A stretch of DNA of 64,000 bases, taken from Alcanivorax profundi. Its GTDB lineage: Bacteria > Pseudomonadota > Gammaproteobacteria > Pseudomonadales > Alcanivoracaceae. A program made the translations under genes and the position numbers. This document shows positions 27,411-35,172 of this stretch, in pieces (position 1 is the first letter of the stretch; each line of letters begins with the position of its first letter). Location of the stretch: positions 124,001 to 188,000 of the forward strand of contig NZ_QYYA01000001.1 of assembly GCF_003597125.1 (NCBI RefSeq). The letters run 5' to 3'. The notes under the pieces are model-generated. The model worked only from the letters and a program-made list of their open reading frames with translations, made no database searches and was not told the DNA's origin.

Positions 27411-29303
27411 ATGAGTTATCAGGTCCTTGCCCGGAAATACCGCCCCCGTACCTTCGATGAACTGGTGGGGCAGGAGCATGTCTCGCGGGCACTGATGCAT
27501 GCACTGGATCAGGACCGTTTGCACCACGCCTATCTTTTCACGGGGACCCGCGGGGTGGGCAAGACCACCATTGCCCGTATTCTGTCGCGCTGCCTGAACT
27601 GTGAGCAGGGCGTCAGCGCCCGGCCCTGCGGTGTGTGCCCGACCTGTCAGGAAATTACTGACGGCCGCTTTGTCGATTTGATTGAAGTGGATGCGGCCAG
27701 CCGCACCAAGGTAGAAGATACCCGCGAGCTGCTGGATAACGTGCAATACGCACCGACCCGTGGCCGATACAAGGTGTACCTGATCGATGAGGTGCACATG
27801 CTGTCAGCGCATTCGTTCAATGCGCTGCTCAAGACCCTGGAAGAGCCGCCTCCCCATGTGAAATTCCTGCTGGCCACCACGGATCCGCAGAAGCTGCCGG
27901 TTACCGTGCTGTCCCGCTGTTTGCAGTTCAGTCTCAAGGCGCTGCCTGCCGAGCAGATCGCAGGCCATTTGAAGGCGCTGCTCGACAAGGAAATGATTCG
28001 CTACGACGAACCGGCCTTGTTGTCATTGGGCAAGGCGGCTCAAGGCTCCATGCGTGATGCCCTGAGCTTGACGGACCAGGCCATTGCGTTTGGCAGCGAA
28101 CAGCTCAGCAGTGAGGCGGTCAACGCCATGCTGGGTACGGTGGACCGTAATCATGTACTGACCTTGCTGGTCGCGCTGGCCGAGCAGGAGCCTGCAGGGG
28201 TGCTGGCTGCACTGGCATCAGTGTGTGAGCACAGCCCCGGTGAGCTGGCATTGCTGGATGAGTTGATCACCCAGCTCCATCAAATCGCCGTGTGCCAGGC
28301 GGTGCCGGGCAACCATGATGAGGCCGTATCGCAATTGGCCGCGGCGCTTACCGCAGAACAGGTACAACTCTATTACGACGTTGCCTTGCGTGGCCGGCGT
28401 GACTTGCAGGATGCACCGGATACCCGTGCGGCACTGGAAATGCTGTTGCTGCGCATGGTGCTGTTCACCCCCAAAGGTGTGCTGCCTGCCCAGGGGGGCG
28501 GCACTCCGGCAAAAAAGCCTGAAGCGGCGGTAGCGTCAGCCACGGCTGACGGGCGTCCGGACCTGCGTGCCTTGCTGGATGCGCCCCCCTCAGCGACAGT
28601 GGTGACACCGGCAGAGACTCAGACTGCACCGCCCGTGCCGGAACCCGCGGTGGCGCCATCGCCAGAAGCGATTCCGGCTCCCCCTGCAGACTCTGCTTCA
28701 GCGAGTCAGCCGTCACCAGAGAATGCCGTTTCTACCGCAGAGCAAGAGGCGCCGCCCTGGGAGGACGAACCGCCACCCTGGGAGGATGACGCACCTGCAC
28801 CCGCAGAGATGCCGGAGCCCAACCCCACAGCGCCTGATCCCACGGCCAGTTCCGAGCCAGAACCCGAGGCGGAGCCTCTGGCGCCGTTACCGGAGCCGTC
28901 GTCGCCAAGCGAGGTGGCCCCCTGGTGGGCGTCGTTACTACAACGCCTCGATCTCGATGGCACGGTGCGCCACATTGCCCGCAATGCTGTGCTCGTGAGT
29001 CGGGATGATCCTCACTGGACCTTGCGAATCAGCACCGGGCACCAGGTGTTGGTGAACCGGGAACGGCTGGATGAACTGTCTGCGGCACTGGGTAACTACT
29101 TTCAGCGTCGCATCCAGGTACAGGTAGAATATGAGCAGCAAGCCGGGGATACCCCGGAGGCCATGGCCGAGGCCAGACGGCAGGAACTGCTTGTCGAGGC
29201 CACCCAAACCCTGCACCAGGATCCCGTGGTGCAACAGCTGGTTGGTCGTTTTGGCGGTCGGCTGGATGAAGACAGCGTCACCCCGAAAGAAACGGTGGAA
29301 TAA
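27411..29303 (+). CDS. dnaX: DNA polymerase III subunits tau/gamma
   Basis: Clamp-loader ATPase and polymerase organiser. 630 residues: AAA+ domain with Walker A GTRGVGKT (45-52), the four-cysteine zinc site ([19 protein letters not shown]), Walker B LIDEVHML and SRC motif [18 protein letters not shown]; a clamp-loader collar to about residue 365; a proline- and glutamate-rich linker (about 370-500); and a C-terminal tau region that binds DnaB and Pol III alpha. A slippery A AAA AAG at codons 367-369 predicts a shorter gamma product of about 370 residues. ybaB and recR follow. Confidence 0.97.
   Translation: MSYQVLARKYRPRTFDELVGQEHVSRALMHALDQDRLHHAYLFTGTRGVGKTTIARILSRCLNCEQGVSARPCGVCPTCQEITDGRFVDLIEVDAASRTKVEDTRELLDNVQYAPTRGRYKVYLIDEVHMLSAHSFNALLKTLEEPPPHVKFLLATTDPQKLPVTVLSRCLQFSLKALPAEQIAGHLKALLDKEMIRYDEPALLSLGKAAQGSMRDALSLTDQAIAFGSEQLSSEAVNAMLGTVDRNHVLTLLVALAEQEPAGVLAALASVCEHSPGELALLDELITQLHQIAVCQAVPGNHDEAVSQLAAALTAEQVQLYYDVALRGRRDLQDAPDTRAALEMLLLRMVLFTPKGVLPAQGGGTPAKKPEAAVASATADGRPDLRALLDAPPSATVVTPAETQTAPPVPEPAVAPSPEAIPAPPADSASASQPSPENAVSTAEQEAPPWEDEPPPWEDDAPAPAEMPEPNPTAPDPTASSEPEPEAEPLAPLPEPSSPSEVAPWWASLLQRLDLDGTVRHIARNAVLVSRDDPHWTLRISTGHQVLVNRERLDELSAALGNYFQRRIQVQVEYEQQAGDTPEAMAEARRQELLVEATQTLHQDPVVQQLVGRFGGRLDEDSVTPKETVE
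28492..28551 (+). promoter_or_regulatory. Probable -1 programmed frameshift signal in dnaX
   Basis: The in-frame heptamer A AAA AAG (28511-28517) is the E. coli dnaX slippery site. A -1 shift reads GCC then TGA (28520-28522), giving a short gamma form. A Shine-Dalgarno-like AGGGGGG (28492-28498) lies 12 bases upstream and a perfect stem CGTCAGC-CACG-GCTGACG (28534-28551) lies 16 bases downstream. Confidence 0.7.
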
Positions 29304-29326
29304 CCCGCAACGGGGAGGAGATAACC

Positions 29327-29644
29327 ATGGATTTCGATATCAACTCTCTCATGCAACAGGCCCAGGCCATGCAAGAGAAAATGAAGAAAATGCAGGACGA
29401 GGCCGCCAACGCCGAAGTGACCGGCGAAGCGGGCGCGGGCCTGGTCAAGGTGATCATGAATGGGCGCCACGACGTGAAGTCGGTGAGCGTGGATGATTCC
29501 CTGATGAGTGAAGACAAGGAACTGCTGGAAGACCTGTTGGCAGCCGCGGTGAACGATGCGGTACGCAGGGTGGAAAAGCAGCAGCAGGACAATATGCAGA
29601 ACATGGCGGGGGGCTTTCCGTTTCCGCCAGGCTTCAAGCTGTAA
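29327..29644 (+). CDS. ybaB: YbaB/EbfC nucleoid-associated protein
   Basis: Small DNA-binding dimer found next to dnaX and recR in most bacteria. 105 residues: N-terminal helix rich in M and Q ([40 protein letters not shown] in outline) followed by the conserved [21 protein letters not shown] and [30 protein letters not shown] precedes the ATG. Gaps to dnaX and recR are 23 and 9 bases, so the three form an operon. Confidence 0.95.
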   Translation: MDFDINSLMQQAQAMQEKMKKMQDEAANAEVTGEAGAGLVKVIMNGRHDVKSVSVDDSLMSEDKELLEDLLAAAVNDAVRRVEKQQQDNMQNMAGGFPFPPGFKL

Positions 29645-29653
29645 GGCGGCCAA

Positions 29654-30256
29654 GTGAAACACGCACCGCTGGTCGACCAGCTGATACATGCCTTTACCTG
29701 TCTGCCCGGCGTGGGGCCGCGTTCTGCACAGCGTATGGCGTATGCCTTGCTCGATCGCGGCCGTGAACAGGGCCGCCGTTTGGGCGATGCCCTGCATGCC
29801 GCCATGGACGGGGTGCAGCATTGCCAGCGGTGTCGCAATTATGCCGAAGCCGAGTTGTGCCCCATTTGCGAAAGCCCAAAGCGGGATAGTTCACTGATCT
29901 GCATTGTGGCCACGCCGGCCGATGTACTGGCCTTCGAGCAGTCCGGAGAGTATTTGGGGCAGTATTTCGTACTGATGGGCGAGCTGTCGCCGCTGGACGG
30001 GATTGGCCCTCGTGAGTTAGGCCTGGATGTGCTGGAACAGCGCCTGCAGGGTGGAGAAATCCGCGAACTGATTTTGGCGACGGGGACTACCGTGGAGGGA
30101 GAGGCCACCGCTCACTATGTGCTGGATATCGCCCAGGATGCCGGTGTGCAGGTGACCCGTATCGCCCAGGGCGTGCCCATGGGGGGAGACCTGGAGTTCG
30201 TCGACGGCGCCACCCTCGCGCAGGCGCTCAAAGCCCGCCGCCCTTTCGGTAGCTAG
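29654..30256 (+). CDS. recR: Recombination mediator RecR
   Basis: Ring-forming protein that, with RecO, loads RecA on gapped DNA. 200 residues from GTG 29654, the usual length. Visible: helix-hairpin-helix start LVDQLIHAFTCLPGVGPRSAQRMAYALL, a four-cysteine zinc motif (CQRCRNYAEAELCPIC), and the Toprim domain with ICIVATPADVLAFE, YFVLMGELSPLDGIGPRELGLD in outline, and LATGTTVEGEATAHYV. It ends the dnaX-ybaB-recR operon; the following 468 bases hold no gene. Confidence 0.96.
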   Translation: MKHAPLVDQLIHAFTCLPGVGPRSAQRMAYALLDRGREQGRRLGDALHAAMDGVQHCQRCRNYAEAELCPICESPKRDSSLICIVATPADVLAFEQSGEYLGQYFVLMGELSPLDGIGPRELGLDVLEQRLQGGEIRELILATGTTVEGEATAHYVLDIAQDAGVQVTRIAQGVPMGGDLEFVDGATLAQALKARRPFGS

Positions 30257-30724
30257 CAGTTACGAGCTACTGCTCGATTGGAATGGAAAACCCAAAATAG
30301 TTCCCGGCTTTTGAAGAACGGAAACGCCTGTCAGGTCGTTGAGTTCGGCGCCAAGAAATAACCCGAGCACTCCGTAGGAGCGGTGGTTCCACCGCGATGA
30401 TGGTGGCGGAGATCGCCTGAGCGATTTCCGCCCTACGGGTGAGGCCGCAGCGGGAGAGACGCATCGCACGCTGTGTGGCCAGAAGGGGGAGCTGCGCATG
30501 GCTGCCAGACTCTCTCTGTGCAGGCACTTGAGAGACCAACCCACCCGAACAATCGTGCCGCAGGCGAACGCTTCTGCGGCAAGGCCTGGCTTGGCACCGC
30601 TCCGGCCTTGGTCTTTTGCCTTTCCTCGCAGCTGAAAGCGCGCAGCTGCACTTGTCCGTTATTCTCTGTTAAGGTTTCAGCCGAGCAAGCGCTTGGTTTA
30701 TATCTTTTCTGCGAGGGAGGCCCT
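30257..30724. other. 468-base gene-free region with two hairpin repeats
   Basis: No convincing gene; an open frame from 30473 is only the upstream extension of the acyl-CoA dehydrogenase frame. It holds a GTAGGAGCGG-type hairpin (GCGGTGG-TT-CCACCGC, 30380-30395 region) immediately followed by a REP-like hairpin at 30405-30436. The last ~100 bases should contain the dehydrogenase promoter, but I could not identify a clear -35/-10 pair. Confidence 0.6.
30405..30436 (+). repeat. REP-like hairpin, copy R1
   Basis: GGCGGAGATCGC-CTGA-GCGATTTCCGCC then CTAC. It belongs with the hairpins at 59048-59080, 59967-60000 (opposite strand) and 60017-60047: constant outer stem, variable inner stem that stays self-complementary. 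Confidence 0.7.
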
Positions 30725-31867
30725 ATGAGCGCACTGGACTATTTCAATGAAACTCACCAGATGGTGCGCGACACCGTCCGCAAGTTCGTGGAGCGTGAAA
30801 TTCTTCCCCATGTAGATGACTGGGAAGAAGCGGGGGAGTTTCCGCGTGAGCTTTATGGCAAGGCGGCAGAGGCCGGGATTCTGGGCATCAATGCGCCCGA
30901 GGAGCTGGGGGGCACCGGTGAGGACGTGTTCATGAAGATTGCCGCCTGTGAGGAGCTGGTACGCAGCTCTTCCGGTGGCCTGTGTGCCAGCCTCGGTTCC
31001 CTGGATATCGGTCTGCCGCCAGTCTGGAAGTGGGGCAGTGAGGCCATGAAGCAGAAGGTGGTGCCCGAGGTGCTTGGCGGTGAAAAGATCTCGGCCCTGG
31101 CAATCACGGAACCCAATGGCGGCTCGGACGTGGCCAACCTTCGAACCCGTGCGGTCCGCGAGGGCGACCACTATGTGGTGAACGGTGCCAAGACATTCAT
31201 TACCAGTGGCGTCAGGGCGGATTACTACACTGTGGCGGTGCGTACCGGTGACAAGGGGTACGGAGGCATCAGCCTGCTGCTGATCGAGAAAGGCACTCCC
31301 GGCTTCACGGTGGGGCGCAAGCTCAAGAAGATGGGTTGGTGGGCATCCGATACGGCCGAGCTGTTCTTTGAAGACTGTCGGGTCCCGGCAGAAAACCTGA
31401 TCGGGCCAGAGAATGGCGGTTTCTATTGCATCATGAGCAACTTCCAGATGGAGCGTCTGATTCTGGCAGTAACCGCCAATAGTACCGCCCAGCTGGCATT
31501 GGATGAATGCCTGCGCTACGTGAAAGAGCGTGAGGCCTTTGGTCGTCCGCTGGCGGGCTTTCAGGTGACCCGCCACAAGTTGGCGGAAATGGCCACGGAT
31601 ATTCGTGCCAGCACCGAGTTCACCTATCGGGTGGCGGCACGCATTGCTGCCGGGGAAAACTGTGTTCTGGATGTGTCCATGGCCAAGAATGTGGCGACCC
31701 GCTGTGCCGACCGGGTGACCTACGACGCCGTTCAGCTGTTCGGTGGAAGCGGTTATATGCGCGGTACCATCGTTGAGCGCCTCTACCGGGACAATCGCAT
31801 TCTTTCCATTGGCGGGGGCACGCACGAAATCATGAATGAGGTGATTGCCAAACAGATGGGGTTGTGA
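30725..31867 (+). CDS. Acyl-CoA dehydrogenase, long-chain type
   Basis: FAD enzyme that introduces the alpha-beta double bond in fatty acyl-CoA. The start is ATG 30725 (GGGAGG upstream), giving 380 residues. Motifs: AITEPNGGSDVANL, GAKTFITSGVRADYY, and a C-terminal GGTHEIMNEVIAKQMGL. The last motif has glycine where short/medium-chain enzymes keep the catalytic Glu (YEGT), and a glutamate (E261, in LALDECLRYVKER) is at the alternative site used by LCAD and isovaleryl-CoA dehydrogenase. It is a single gene, well suited to an alkane or fatty-acid degrader. Confidence 0.9.
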   Translation: MSALDYFNETHQMVRDTVRKFVEREILPHVDDWEEAGEFPRELYGKAAEAGILGINAPEELGGTGEDVFMKIAACEELVRSSSGGLCASLGSLDIGLPPVWKWGSEAMKQKVVPEVLGGEKISALAITEPNGGSDVANLRTRAVREGDHYVVNGAKTFITSGVRADYYTVAVRTGDKGYGGISLLLIEKGTPGFTVGRKLKKMGWWASDTAELFFEDCRVPAENLIGPENGGFYCIMSNFQMERLILAVTANSTAQLALDECLRYVKEREAFGRPLAGFQVTRHKLAEMATDIRASTEFTYRVAARIAAGENCVLDVSMAKNVATRCADRVTYDAVQLFGGSGYMRGTIVERLYRDNRILSIGGGTHEIMNEVIAKQMGL

Positions 31868-31920
31868 GTGGCAGGCGGCAAGCTATAGCGCGATTGAAGC
31901 TTGTCAGTGACTGAAATCAA

Positions 31921-31953
31921 CGAGGCCGCGTCCAAACCCTGGGCGCGGCCTCG
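31921..31953. terminator. Hairpin between convergent genes
   Basis: CGAGGCCGCG, a 13-base loop, then CGCGGCCTCG: perfect 10-bp arms between the acyl-CoA dehydrogenase stop and the convergent binding-protein gene. There is no T-run, so it may act with other factors. A partial TTCAACGTTTAACTTTCAAC repeat end follows at 31987-32006. Confidence 0.55.
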
Positions 31954-32013
31954 TTGCTTACGGACAAGGTTAACGTTGCCCGCGTTTCAACGTTTAACTT
32001 TCAACTGGCCTTC

Positions 32014-33003
32014 TCAGGTACACTCGGCACGGCTCTGATCCAGCTTGCAGCGAACCTTGCGCAGCATGTCGAGCATGGTCGGGTCATAGTAGCCTTCGGT
32101 ACGCAGCTGGTCGCGGGCTTCCTGCATCAGCACTTCGTATTCCTGTTTGTCGGCATCCGGAATCTCTACCCACCAGCGCTGATCGACCTTGGATTCTTCT
32201 TTCTTCAGCTGATCCAGGATGCGGTCCAGGTTGTTGTAGAAATACTCGCGGGATTTCTGGGCAGTTTCTGCCGGGAAGGCCTCTTTCTTGGCAATCAGCT
32301 GGATGGTGAGCTGAACCAGCGGGTAGTTAATGATACCGCCATCCGGAGACAGCCCCTTGTACAACTCCAGTGCCTCGTAGGCCGCCAGCGGTGCTGCGAT
32401 TACGTCGACCACGCCATTGTTGAACTTGGTGGAGAAGTTGGTGATGTCCGATGCCACCGGGGTCGCGCCCACCTGTGAGACCAGCTTGGCCTGGGTTTCG
32501 TCATATTCGAGTACCGCTACGCGCTTGCCCGCTGCCTTGGCCAGGGTATTCACTTCCTTGTCGTTAACGAAGACATAGGCTGCACCTGCCGGGGCGATAC
32601 CCATCACCTGATAGGAGCCCTGTGAGAGTTTGCCGGCGCTTTGCGGGTGAGACAGCACCTGCAACACCAGACGCATGTGATCCATGGTCGGGATGGCGCC
32701 GATGGAGTCCACTGTACCGGAAAACTTGTTGAAACCGCGGCCGCGGATACCGGTGATCAGAGCGGCTTCACATACCCCCGCCTTCAGGTCTTCGGCGGCG
32801 ATAGCTTCATTGGTGTAAGGAATCAGTTCGGCTTCCAGGCCCCAGCCCAGAGCGGCGGCCTGCCAGTCTTTCATGGCACCCATCATGGGCCCCACATTGC
32901 CGACGATATCGAAAACACAGATCTTGGTCTTGGTGGCGGCCTGGGCGGAGAAAGGCAGTGTCAGGGCACAGGCGGCCACAAGGGAGGTGAACAGTTTCTT
33001 CAT
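32014..33003 (-). CDS. AdeT-like periplasmic solute-binding protein (paralog 1)
   Basis: 329 residues with a signal peptide (MKKLFTSLVAACALTLPFSAQA). Family landmarks shared with four paralogs at 51-59 kb: KICVFDIVG at the mature start, GVCEAALITGIRGRGFNKFSG, AGAAYVFVNDKEV, EYDETQAKLV, FNNGVVD, LELYKGLSPDGGIINY and RKVRCK...AEC at the end. Four cysteines in conserved positions suggest two disulfides. I recognise the fold class as AdeT1/2-type putative binding proteins, often labelled RND pump components by mistake. It is downstream of, and on the same strand as, the AraC regulator. Ligand unknown. Confidence 0.72.
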   Translation of the reverse strand: MKKLFTSLVAACALTLPFSAQAATKTKICVFDIVGNVGPMMGAMKDWQAAALGWGLEAELIPYTNEAIAAEDLKAGVCEAALITGIRGRGFNKFSGTVDSIGAIPTMDHMRLVLQVLSHPQSAGKLSQGSYQVMGIAPAGAAYVFVNDKEVNTLAKAAGKRVAVLEYDETQAKLVSQVGATPVASDITNFSTKFNNGVVDVIAAPLAAYEALELYKGLSPDGGIINYPLVQLTIQLIAKKEAFPAETAQKSREYFYNNLDRILDQLKKEESKVDQRWWVEIPDADKQEYEVLMQEARDQLRTEGYYDPTMLDMLRKVRCKLDQSRAECT

Positions 33004-33142
33004 CAGTATTTCCTGCTTGTTATTACTGGTATGTCTGCTGATGCGCAGCGGCTGGTTTCGATACTAGAGATTAGCAGAAGGAAAGGAAAAACCCCTTGCG
33101 TCAGATTATGGAGCATTTGGGTCAATCCGGTCAGGGAACCTT

Positions 33143-34156
33143 TCAGCTACGCCTTGACCTGCGTATTTCGCCGGGGGTATGGCCCGTCCAGCTCCGGTAG
33201 GCTTTACTGAAACTGGCCTGGTCGCTGTAGCCAAGGTGCTCGGCAATTTTTTCCAGCGGCATGTCGGTTTCTTCCAGATAGCGAGTGGCAAAGGTCTCGC
33301 GAACTTCATTACGTATGGCGCTGAAGGCCTGATCGGCGAGCCCCAGGTGTCGGCGGACAGAGCGGGGACTCATTCCCAGTTTCTGGGCGATACGTTCCAG
33401 GCTGCTGTTGCGACCGGGCTCACGCATGATTTCCTGACGTACCAGAGTGGCAACGCGCAGGCTGTCGGTTTTTTCGAGGTCTTCCCGGGAGCGGGCGGCA
33501 GCCAGGTAGCCTGCGACGCTGGCATCGTCGTCGCGGATCTGGCGACCGGACAGGGGCATCAGTACACGGTTGGCCGGACAGTTGAAGCGCACAGCCACAT
33601 CGTTGGCCAGTTGCTGCCAGCCTAGGGATTTGCCCGGGCACGGGAAGTCGAACTCGAAAGTGAAGCGGCGGCATACCAATGACGCAAGGGCATGGATGCT
33701 GCCCATATAGATATTGGCGATGGTGGGTTTGAGCTCTCCGAAATCCCAGTTGTCGTGCAGACGGATGGAAATCAGGTCCCCGGAGCAGTGGATTTCCATG
33801 TCCATCAAGGGCAGGGATACACGCAGGTATTGCACTACCATGTTCACCAGCTTGCGAAAATCCTGCTGGCCGAGCAAGGCAAAACCGAACAGGCCGTGTC
33901 CTTGCAAATCCAGTTCCTGTCCAAAGCGAAAGCTGGAGGTCACATCATCCAGCAGTTTTTCGCCCTGACCCAGTAACTGACAAATCTGTTTAACCGAAAG
34001 GTAGGCATCAGGGTTTTCAAGGATGGCGGACTCAATTCCGGCATTTTCGAGCACGATCGTTCCATTAATTCCGCGTTTCTGGACAAACCGTAAATACCGG
34101 CGGGCATAACGAACGGAAATCAGCGGAACGTCGAGAGCCATTCCATTGTTCTTCAT
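33143..34156 (-). CDS. AraC family transcriptional regulator
   Basis: 337-residue regulator of the OruR/ArgR-like AraC class: an N-terminal ligand-binding domain of about 220 residues (Arabinose_bd type) and a C-terminal pair of helix-turn-helix motifs, SSLERIAQKLGMSPRSVRRHL and DMPLEKIAEHLGYSDQASFSKAYRSWTGHTPGEIRR in outline. ATG 34156 or 34141 may be the start; neither has a strong ribosome site. It is divergent from the GH3 operon, across an AT-rich 224-base region with direct repeats, so it probably controls that operon. The binding-protein gene at 32014 lies downstream and may also be a target. Confidence 0.9.
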   Translation of the reverse strand: MKNNGMALDVPLISVRYARRYLRFVQKRGINGTIVLENAGIESAILENPDAYLSVKQICQLLGQGEKLLDDVTSSFRFGQELDLQGHGLFGFALLGQQDFRKLVNMVVQYLRVSLPLMDMEIHCSGDLISIRLHDNWDFGELKPTIANIYMGSIHALASLVCRRFTFEFDFPCPGKSLGWQQLANDVAVRFNCPANRVLMPLSGRQIRDDDASVAGYLAAARSREDLEKTDSLRVATLVRQEIMREPGRNSSLERIAQKLGMSPRSVRRHLGLADQAFSAIRNEVRETFATRYLEETDMPLEKIAEHLGYSDQASFSKAYRSWTGHTPGEIRRSRRS

Positions 34157-34247
34157 TTTTTTACCCGACTTTTTTACCTGGGAGTTTTGTGGAGACTCCC
34201 TGGAACCTGTTGTTGTTATAGGTGAGAACCGGGTCTCACTATGTCGA

Positions 34248-34291
34248 TTTTAACAAAAAGCAAAAAGGAGGTTTGCCTTTTTTAACAAAAA
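34248..34291. promoter_or_regulatory. Direct repeats upstream of the GH3 operon (candidate AraC sites)
   Basis: TTTTAACAAAAA occurs at 34248-34259 and again at 34280-34291, start to start 32 bases, close to three helical turns. Just left of them is an inverted repeat GTGAGA-ACCGGG-TCTCAC (34222-34239). All lie between the divergent AraC gene and the operon start. Assignment as regulator sites is inference. Confidence 0.45.
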
Positions 34292-34380
34292 ACTGGCCGC
34301 TTTAACTATTAAGCCATTGACCATAGATGGCCATGATGTCGGCCGCTTTTATCGCATAAAAATAAACATGGAGCGAGAAA

Positions 34381-35157
34381 ATGAAAAGGGAAAAGGCTGC
34401 TTGTCTTAAGGCACGTTATGTACCTATTTCTAAAGTATCAGTTCCAGTAGTGAGAAGAATGTATGAGATATATTCTGGGTACTACGAAAATATAAGCTTG
34501 GAACTGTTTTGCCAGGATTTGGGAGAAAAAAATGGCGTGTTTTTGGTGGAAGATCGCTCTACCAAGCGCGTGGTAGGTTTTTCGACCATGAAGACCTTGC
34601 ACATGAAAGCGGGCAACCGCGTGGTGAAGGGGGTGTTCAGTGGTGACACGATTCTCGAAAAGGAATACTGGGGTAACAAGGCGCTGCATGTTGCCTTTTT
34701 CTTCCGCATGATTCGCGAAAAACTTCGCCATCCTTTTCAACCGTTGTTCTGGTTGCTGATTTCCAAGGGATACAAAACCTATTTGCTGATGGCAAATAAT
34801 TTCCACAACTATTATCCAAGTCCGGAGCGTCACTGCGAGAAACTGGAAGGGTTGGTGGATAATTATTGTGAGCGCCTTTTTAGCGATTATTATCGAGCCG
34901 AAAAGAAAATTCTCGATTTTGGTGATGGCTACACCCACCTCAAATCCGACGTGGCAGGGATCACCGATGACATGCGCCAGCGCAACGTAAAAATCAATTT
35001 TTTTGAGCAGCGTAACCCGACCTGGGAACGGGGAACGGAGTTGCCTTGTATCGGTGAAGTCAGCTATTCCCTGATTTTGCATTACCCGTTTACGTTGTGG
35101 AAAAAACTGCGCCGCAAAACCAGCGAAACGATCTCTGCGGTCCCGGCCAATAATTAA
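34381..35157 (+). CDS. GNAT-like acyltransferase, first gene of GH3 operon
   Basis: 258-residue protein with an acetyltransferase-like layout: VRRMYEIYSGYYENISLELFCQDL, then VFLVEDRSTKRVVGFSTMKTLHM and YWGNKALHVAFFFRMIREKLRHP. The fold call is tentative; no exact acetyl-CoA loop (Q/RxxGxG/A) is evident. GGAGCG precedes the ATG. Both this gene and its upstream region are clearly richer in A+T than the genes that follow, which may mark recent acquisition. The gap to the GH3 gene is 15 bases, and the next five genes overlap or abut. Confidence 0.6.
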   Translation: MKREKAACLKARYVPISKVSVPVVRRMYEIYSGYYENISLELFCQDLGEKNGVFLVEDRSTKRVVGFSTMKTLHMKAGNRVVKGVFSGDTILEKEYWGNKALHVAFFFRMIREKLRHPFQPLFWLLISKGYKTYLLMANNFHNYYPSPERHCEKLEGLVDNYCERLFSDYYRAEKKILDFGDGYTHLKSDVAGITDDMRQRNVKINFFEQRNPTWERGTELPCIGEVSYSLILHYPFTLWKKLRRKTSETISAVPANN

Positions 35158-35172
35158 AAAACGGGGGCTCCC

